Origin: Photobacterium sanguinicancri
GTDB lineage: Bacteria > Pseudomonadota > Gammaproteobacteria > Enterobacterales > Vibrionaceae
DNA: 64,000 nucleotides
NCBI RefSeq assembly: GCF_024346675.1
Contig: NZ_AP024850.1
Location: 3,224,001-3,288,000 of the forward strand
Direction: 5' to 3'
The notes beneath the pieces are model-generated. The model worked only from the letters and a program-made list of their open reading frames with translations. It was not told the DNA's origin and made no database searches. Shown piece by piece: positions 61,158 through 64,000 of the stretch (positions are counted from its first letter, which is position 1; the number at the start of each line of letters is the position of its first letter). The translations under genes were made by a program, and so were the position numbers.

Positions 61158-62087
61158 TTACACATTACGCTGTCGGATGAATTTATGCCCAATAGCACAA
61201 AACATAGCACCGCTCACGACAACCAAGGCGCCTAGATACCCAAGAATATTCAAAGGTGCAGCCACAAAAAATTGCGGCCAAACAAGGCTAGCTAAATCAA
61301 CAAATATGATCGTAAACAAGGGAGCTAAAGTTATCACTGCGCTCACTTGCGATGCCTGCCAGCGTGCCATTGCTTCTGCAAATGCACCGTAACCGACAAG
61401 CGTATTTATACAGCAAAACATCAACATGCCTAGCTGTCTCGAATCCATTAGTAACAGTTGCTCTGGCTCTGCCATCGGTGTCAGCATGACGGCACAAATA
61501 ACGTAGATCATTAATAAGATCTGTGCAGAACTGTAGTGCTTTAACAACTGCTTTTGGGCAAGCCCATACACCACCCAAACTAAGGCGGCTAACACTGCTA
61601 ATGATACGCCAACTGTATAACCAGTAAAACTAGTGAACAGTTCTAACAAGCGTTCATTAAAGAACAATAGCAAACCAAGAAGTAAGCACCCCACCCCTAA
61701 AATCTGGTGGACCCCAAGTTTTTCTTTAAACACCCAAGCACTGGAGATCAACAAGATCACGGGTGCCAATTGGATGATCACTTGAACAACGGGGGGATGT
61801 AAATATTCTAGCGCACTATTGAAAAGAACAAAGTTTCCAGCAAGGCCAATGCTCGCTAATATGAGAATAACGGCACTGCTTTTGCCACCTACTAACCGCG
61901 TAGGTAGTTGTTTACGAAAGCCTAATATCAACCCAAGCCCAATAGAAGCCGTAAGAAAGCGATACCAAACGATAGTAAAAGGTGACATCACTTCGACAGC
62001 CTGCTTCATCGCAATAGGTAGCGCCCCCCAAAATACAGCGGTGGTTAGCGCCAAAGCGATGCCTATTGTCGTGTTTTTACTCGACAT
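61158..62087 (-). CDS. yhbE: EamA/DMT family transporter, YhbE-like
   Basis: The 309-residue protein has ten membrane helices in two EamA repeats (IGIALALTTAVFWGALPIAM and VSLAVLAALVWVVYGLAQKQ open them). DMT carriers move small metabolites, often amino acids or their derivatives, outward. Its position between rpmA and obgE equals that of yhbE in E. coli, which supports orthology. The substrate is unknown. A terminator-like hairpin separates it from rpmA. Confidence 0.87.
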   Translation of the reverse strand: MSSKNTTIGIALALTTAVFWGALPIAMKQAVEVMSPFTIVWYRFLTASIGLGLILGFRKQLPTRLVGGKSSAVILILASIGLAGNFVLFNSALEYLHPPVVQVIIQLAPVILLISSAWVFKEKLGVHQILGVGCLLLGLLLFFNERLLELFTSFTGYTVGVSLAVLAALVWVVYGLAQKQLLKHYSSAQILLMIYVICAVMLTPMAEPEQLLLMDSRQLGMLMFCCINTLVGYGAFAEAMARWQASQVSAVITLAPLFTIIFVDLASLVWPQFFVAAPLNILGYLGALVVVSGAMFCAIGHKFIRQRNV

Positions 62088-62169
62088 ACAGACCCCTCAA
62101 TGTGACTTATATCATGTATTTATCATCAGCAGAGCCAAACTCACACATCAAAATAAACACCGACATAAT

Positions 62170-62197
62170 AAAAAGCCCCGCCAATTGGCAGGGCTTT
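62170..62197 (-). terminator. Terminator after rpmA
   Basis: AAAGCCC and GGGCTTT with inner GCC/GGC around AATT form an imperfect hairpin, with TTTTTATT following on minus. It may let some transcripts continue into yhbE-obgE. Confidence 0.8.
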
Positions 62198-62218
62198 GAT
62201 ATTCATTACGAGGCTAAA

Positions 62219-62479
<261 letters not shown>

Positions 62480-62493
62480 TTATTCTCCTGTTA

Positions 62494-62805
62494 TTAAGCG
62501 CTGATGCCAGTAATTTTGACTTCAGTGAACCACTGACGGTGGCCCATTTGCTTACGAGAATGCTTACGGCGACGGAACTTAACGACTTTAATTTTATCGC
62601 CACGACCGTGTGTAACAACTTCAGCTGTTACTTTACCGCCAGCTACGAAAGGTGCACCAACGGTAACTTCTTCACCGTTAGCTACTAGAAGAACACTGTC
62701 AAACTCAACGTTTGCGCCAGTTTCTGCGTCTAGTTTTTCCAAGCGTAAGGTTTGGCCTTCGCTCACTCGGTGTTGTTTACCACCACTTTGGAAAACAGCG
62801 TACAT
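62494..62805 (-). CDS. rplU: 50S ribosomal protein L21
   Basis: L21 binds 23S rRNA with L20. The 103-residue protein ([20 protein letters not shown]) ends [28 protein letters not shown], the typical basic signature, and has the same length as E. coli L21. It heads rplU-rpmA-yhbE-obgE and is divergent from ispB, as in E. coli. Confidence 0.97.
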   Translation of the reverse strand: MYAVFQSGGKQHRVSEGQTLRLEKLDAETGANVEFDSVLLVANGEEVTVGAPFVAGGKVTAEVVTHGRGDKIKVVKFRRRKHSRKQMGHRQWFTEVKITGISA

Positions 62806-62895
62806 GTCTTACTCCGCTTTTCCGCATAGGCCATCTGCCACGGTTAAATATTGGGCAATGGGTATGCGCTTAATCTTGTCATCAATAGGGCGCGA

Positions 62896-62924
62896 ATGTT
62901 ACGTGAAATCGCATCTTCTGGCAA
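62896..62924 (-). promoter_or_regulatory. Sigma-70 promoter of rplU operon
   Basis: On the minus strand TTGCCA (62924-62919) and TAACAT (62901-62896) are 17 bases apart, about 90 bases before rplU. A GCGCCC discriminator follows, as at stringently controlled ribosomal promoters. Confidence 0.7.
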
Positions 62925-63017
62925 GCGATTAAACAAAAAAATTGGCGAAAAGCTATTCACAAACGAAAGTCACGTGATTCACCCCCTTAGAGGTTAGGAA
63001 GATACCACATTTTTGTG

Positions 63018-63023
63018 TAATAT
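63018..63023 (+). promoter_or_regulatory. Possible -10 element of ispB
   Basis: TAATAT lies about 62 bases before the ispB ATG. The -35 is not clear. Confidence 0.35.
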
Positions 63024-63084
63024 TCGGGCATCAATTAAAAATAACTTTCCGCCTTTGCGGGGTCTCTTTTAGCTGGATGTATTA

Positions 63085-64000
63085 ATGGATTTTAAAGCTA
63101 TCCAAGCGCTTACCGCCTTAGATATGGCGGAAGTTGACGCGAAGATACAAGCACAACTTAATTCCGACGTAGCACTCATTAACCAACTGGGTTTTTACAT
63201 TGTCAGTGGAGGTGGAAAACGCCTTCGCCCAATGCTGTCGGTAATAGCCGCTCGAGCTCTTGGCTACGAGGGTGAAAAACATACAACTGCAGCGGCTTTT
63301 GTCGAATTTATCCATACCGCAACATTGCTTCATGATGACGTGGTTGACGAGTCTGACATGCGCCGTGGAAAAGAAACGGCGAACGCTGCATTTGGCAATG
63401 CGGCGAGTGTGTTAGTTGGCGATTATATCTACACCCGTTCATTCCAAATGATGACCAGCTTACGCTCACTGCGTATTCTCGACATCATGAGTGAAGCCAC
63501 CAATGTTATTGCCGAAGGTGAGGTTCAGCAGTTAATGAACTGCAACGATCCAAATACCACCGAAAATAGCTACATGCAGGTCATTTACTCGAAAACGGCA
63601 CGCCTTTTTGAAGCCGCAACCCAAGTAGCCGCTATCATTGCAGAGGCACCTGAAGAAATTGAACTCGCGCTACAGGAATACGGCCGTTACCTAGGGACTG
63701 CTTTTCAACTTATCGATGATGTTCTCGATTACATCGCAGATGGTAAAGAGATGGGCAAAAACGTCGGTGACGATCTGGCCGAAGGGAAACCAACACTCCC
63801 ATTGCTTCACGCCATGCATAATGGCAACGATGAGCAAGCAGCGATGATTCGTGAAGCCATTGAGAAAGCCAATGGTATGGACAAGCTTGATGCGATTTTA
63901 GCGTGTATGCACCAAGCTGGCTCACTGGAATACACTCAACAACGTGCAGAGGAAGAGGCGGACAAAGCAATTGCTTCGCTTTCACCACTGCCAGAGTCAC
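63085..64000 (+). CDS. ispB: Octaprenyl diphosphate synthase, 3' end outside window
   Basis: IspB elongates isopentenyl units to the C40 side chain of ubiquinone. The gene starts at ATG 63085 and runs off the right edge after 305 codons; E. coli IspB has 323, so about 18 residues are missing. The first Asp-rich motif is in HDDVVDESDMRRGK and the second in LIDDVLDYIADGKEMGKN. The residues before the first motif (FIHTATLL) are those that set product length. It is divergent from rplU. Confidence 0.95.
   Translation, partial: MDFKAIQALTALDMAEVDAKIQAQLNSDVALINQLGFYIVSGGGKRLRPMLSVIAARALGYEGEKHTTAAAFVEFIHTATLLHDDVVDESDMRRGKETANAAFGNAASVLVGDYIYTRSFQMMTSLRSLRILDIMSEATNVIAEGEVQQLMNCNDPNTTENSYMQVIYSKTARLFEAATQVAAIIAEAPEEIELALQEYGRYLGTAFQLIDDVLDYIADGKEMGKNVGDDLAEGKPTLPLLHAMHNGNDEQAAMIREAIEKANGMDKLDAILACMHQAGSLEYTQQRAEEEADKAIASLSPLPES

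Overview
This window is chromosomal DNA of a gammaproteobacterium, most probably a member of the Vibrionaceae (Vibrio/Photobacterium group). Three things point there: a gspAB (exeAB) pair set between a ygiM-type gene and cca; an ilvIH - acyl-CoA ligase - leuO - leuABCD block; and the housekeeping strings rpsU-yqeY-dnaG-rpoD, lptD-surA-pdxA-rsmA-apaG-apaH and rplU-rpmA-yhbE-obgE. The genus is an inference; no rRNA gene is present to anchor it. Almost all of the window is core genome. I see no IS element, prophage or CRISPR array.

Layout. 1-3508: end-truncated ygiF and a DUF47-pit phosphate transport pair. 3576-10904: ygiM, gspB/gspA (type II secretion assembly), cca, uppP-folK-folB, plsY. 10932-16741: tsaD facing away from the macromolecular-synthesis operon rpsU-yqeY-dnaG-rpoD. 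16861-19500: tRNA-Ile2 (CAU), then a small accessory stretch with two orphan genes, one of them a lipoprotein. 19503-28255: pyk with a long structured leader, a GntR regulator, an unannotated 43-residue membrane protein, ilvIH, an acyl-CoA ligase and leuO. 29033-34130: a tetR-MFP-RND efflux operon. 34530-39640: the leuABCD operon with a classical leader-peptide attenuator. 39747-44210: a DUF547 protein, then thiBPQ under a TPP riboswitch. 44240-50771: PhoH-like ATPase, rapA, rluA, djlA. 50947-57844: outer-membrane biogenesis and maintenance operon. 57971-62805 (minus strand): folA, yjjP/yjjB, obgE, yhbE, rpmA, rplU. 63085-end: ispB, cut by the window edge.

How the genes work together. Branched-chain amino acid synthesis is concentrated here: acetohydroxyacid synthase III (ilvIH), the leucine branch (leuABCD) and the regulator LeuO. 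Envelope functions form a second theme: undecaprenyl-phosphate recycling (uppP), phospholipid synthesis (plsY), LPS transport (lptD), outer-membrane protein folding (surA) and secretin assembly (gspAB). Translation and tRNA functions form a third: rpsU, rplU, rpmA, cca, tsaD, rsmA, rluA, obgE and tRNA-Ile2.

RNA-level control is the best-supported regulatory content: a leu attenuator with mutually exclusive hairpins, a TPP riboswitch, and an uncharacterised 13-bp hairpin in the pyk leader. I did not find a clear undescribed multi-gene system. The best candidates for novelty are the 43-residue membrane protein, the orphan lipoprotein next to tRNA-Ile2, the pyk leader hairpin, and the operator-like dyads before the acyl-CoA ligase and tetR genes. 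Starts given here are often downstream of the longest open frame, chosen by Shine-Dalgarno spacing and family length.
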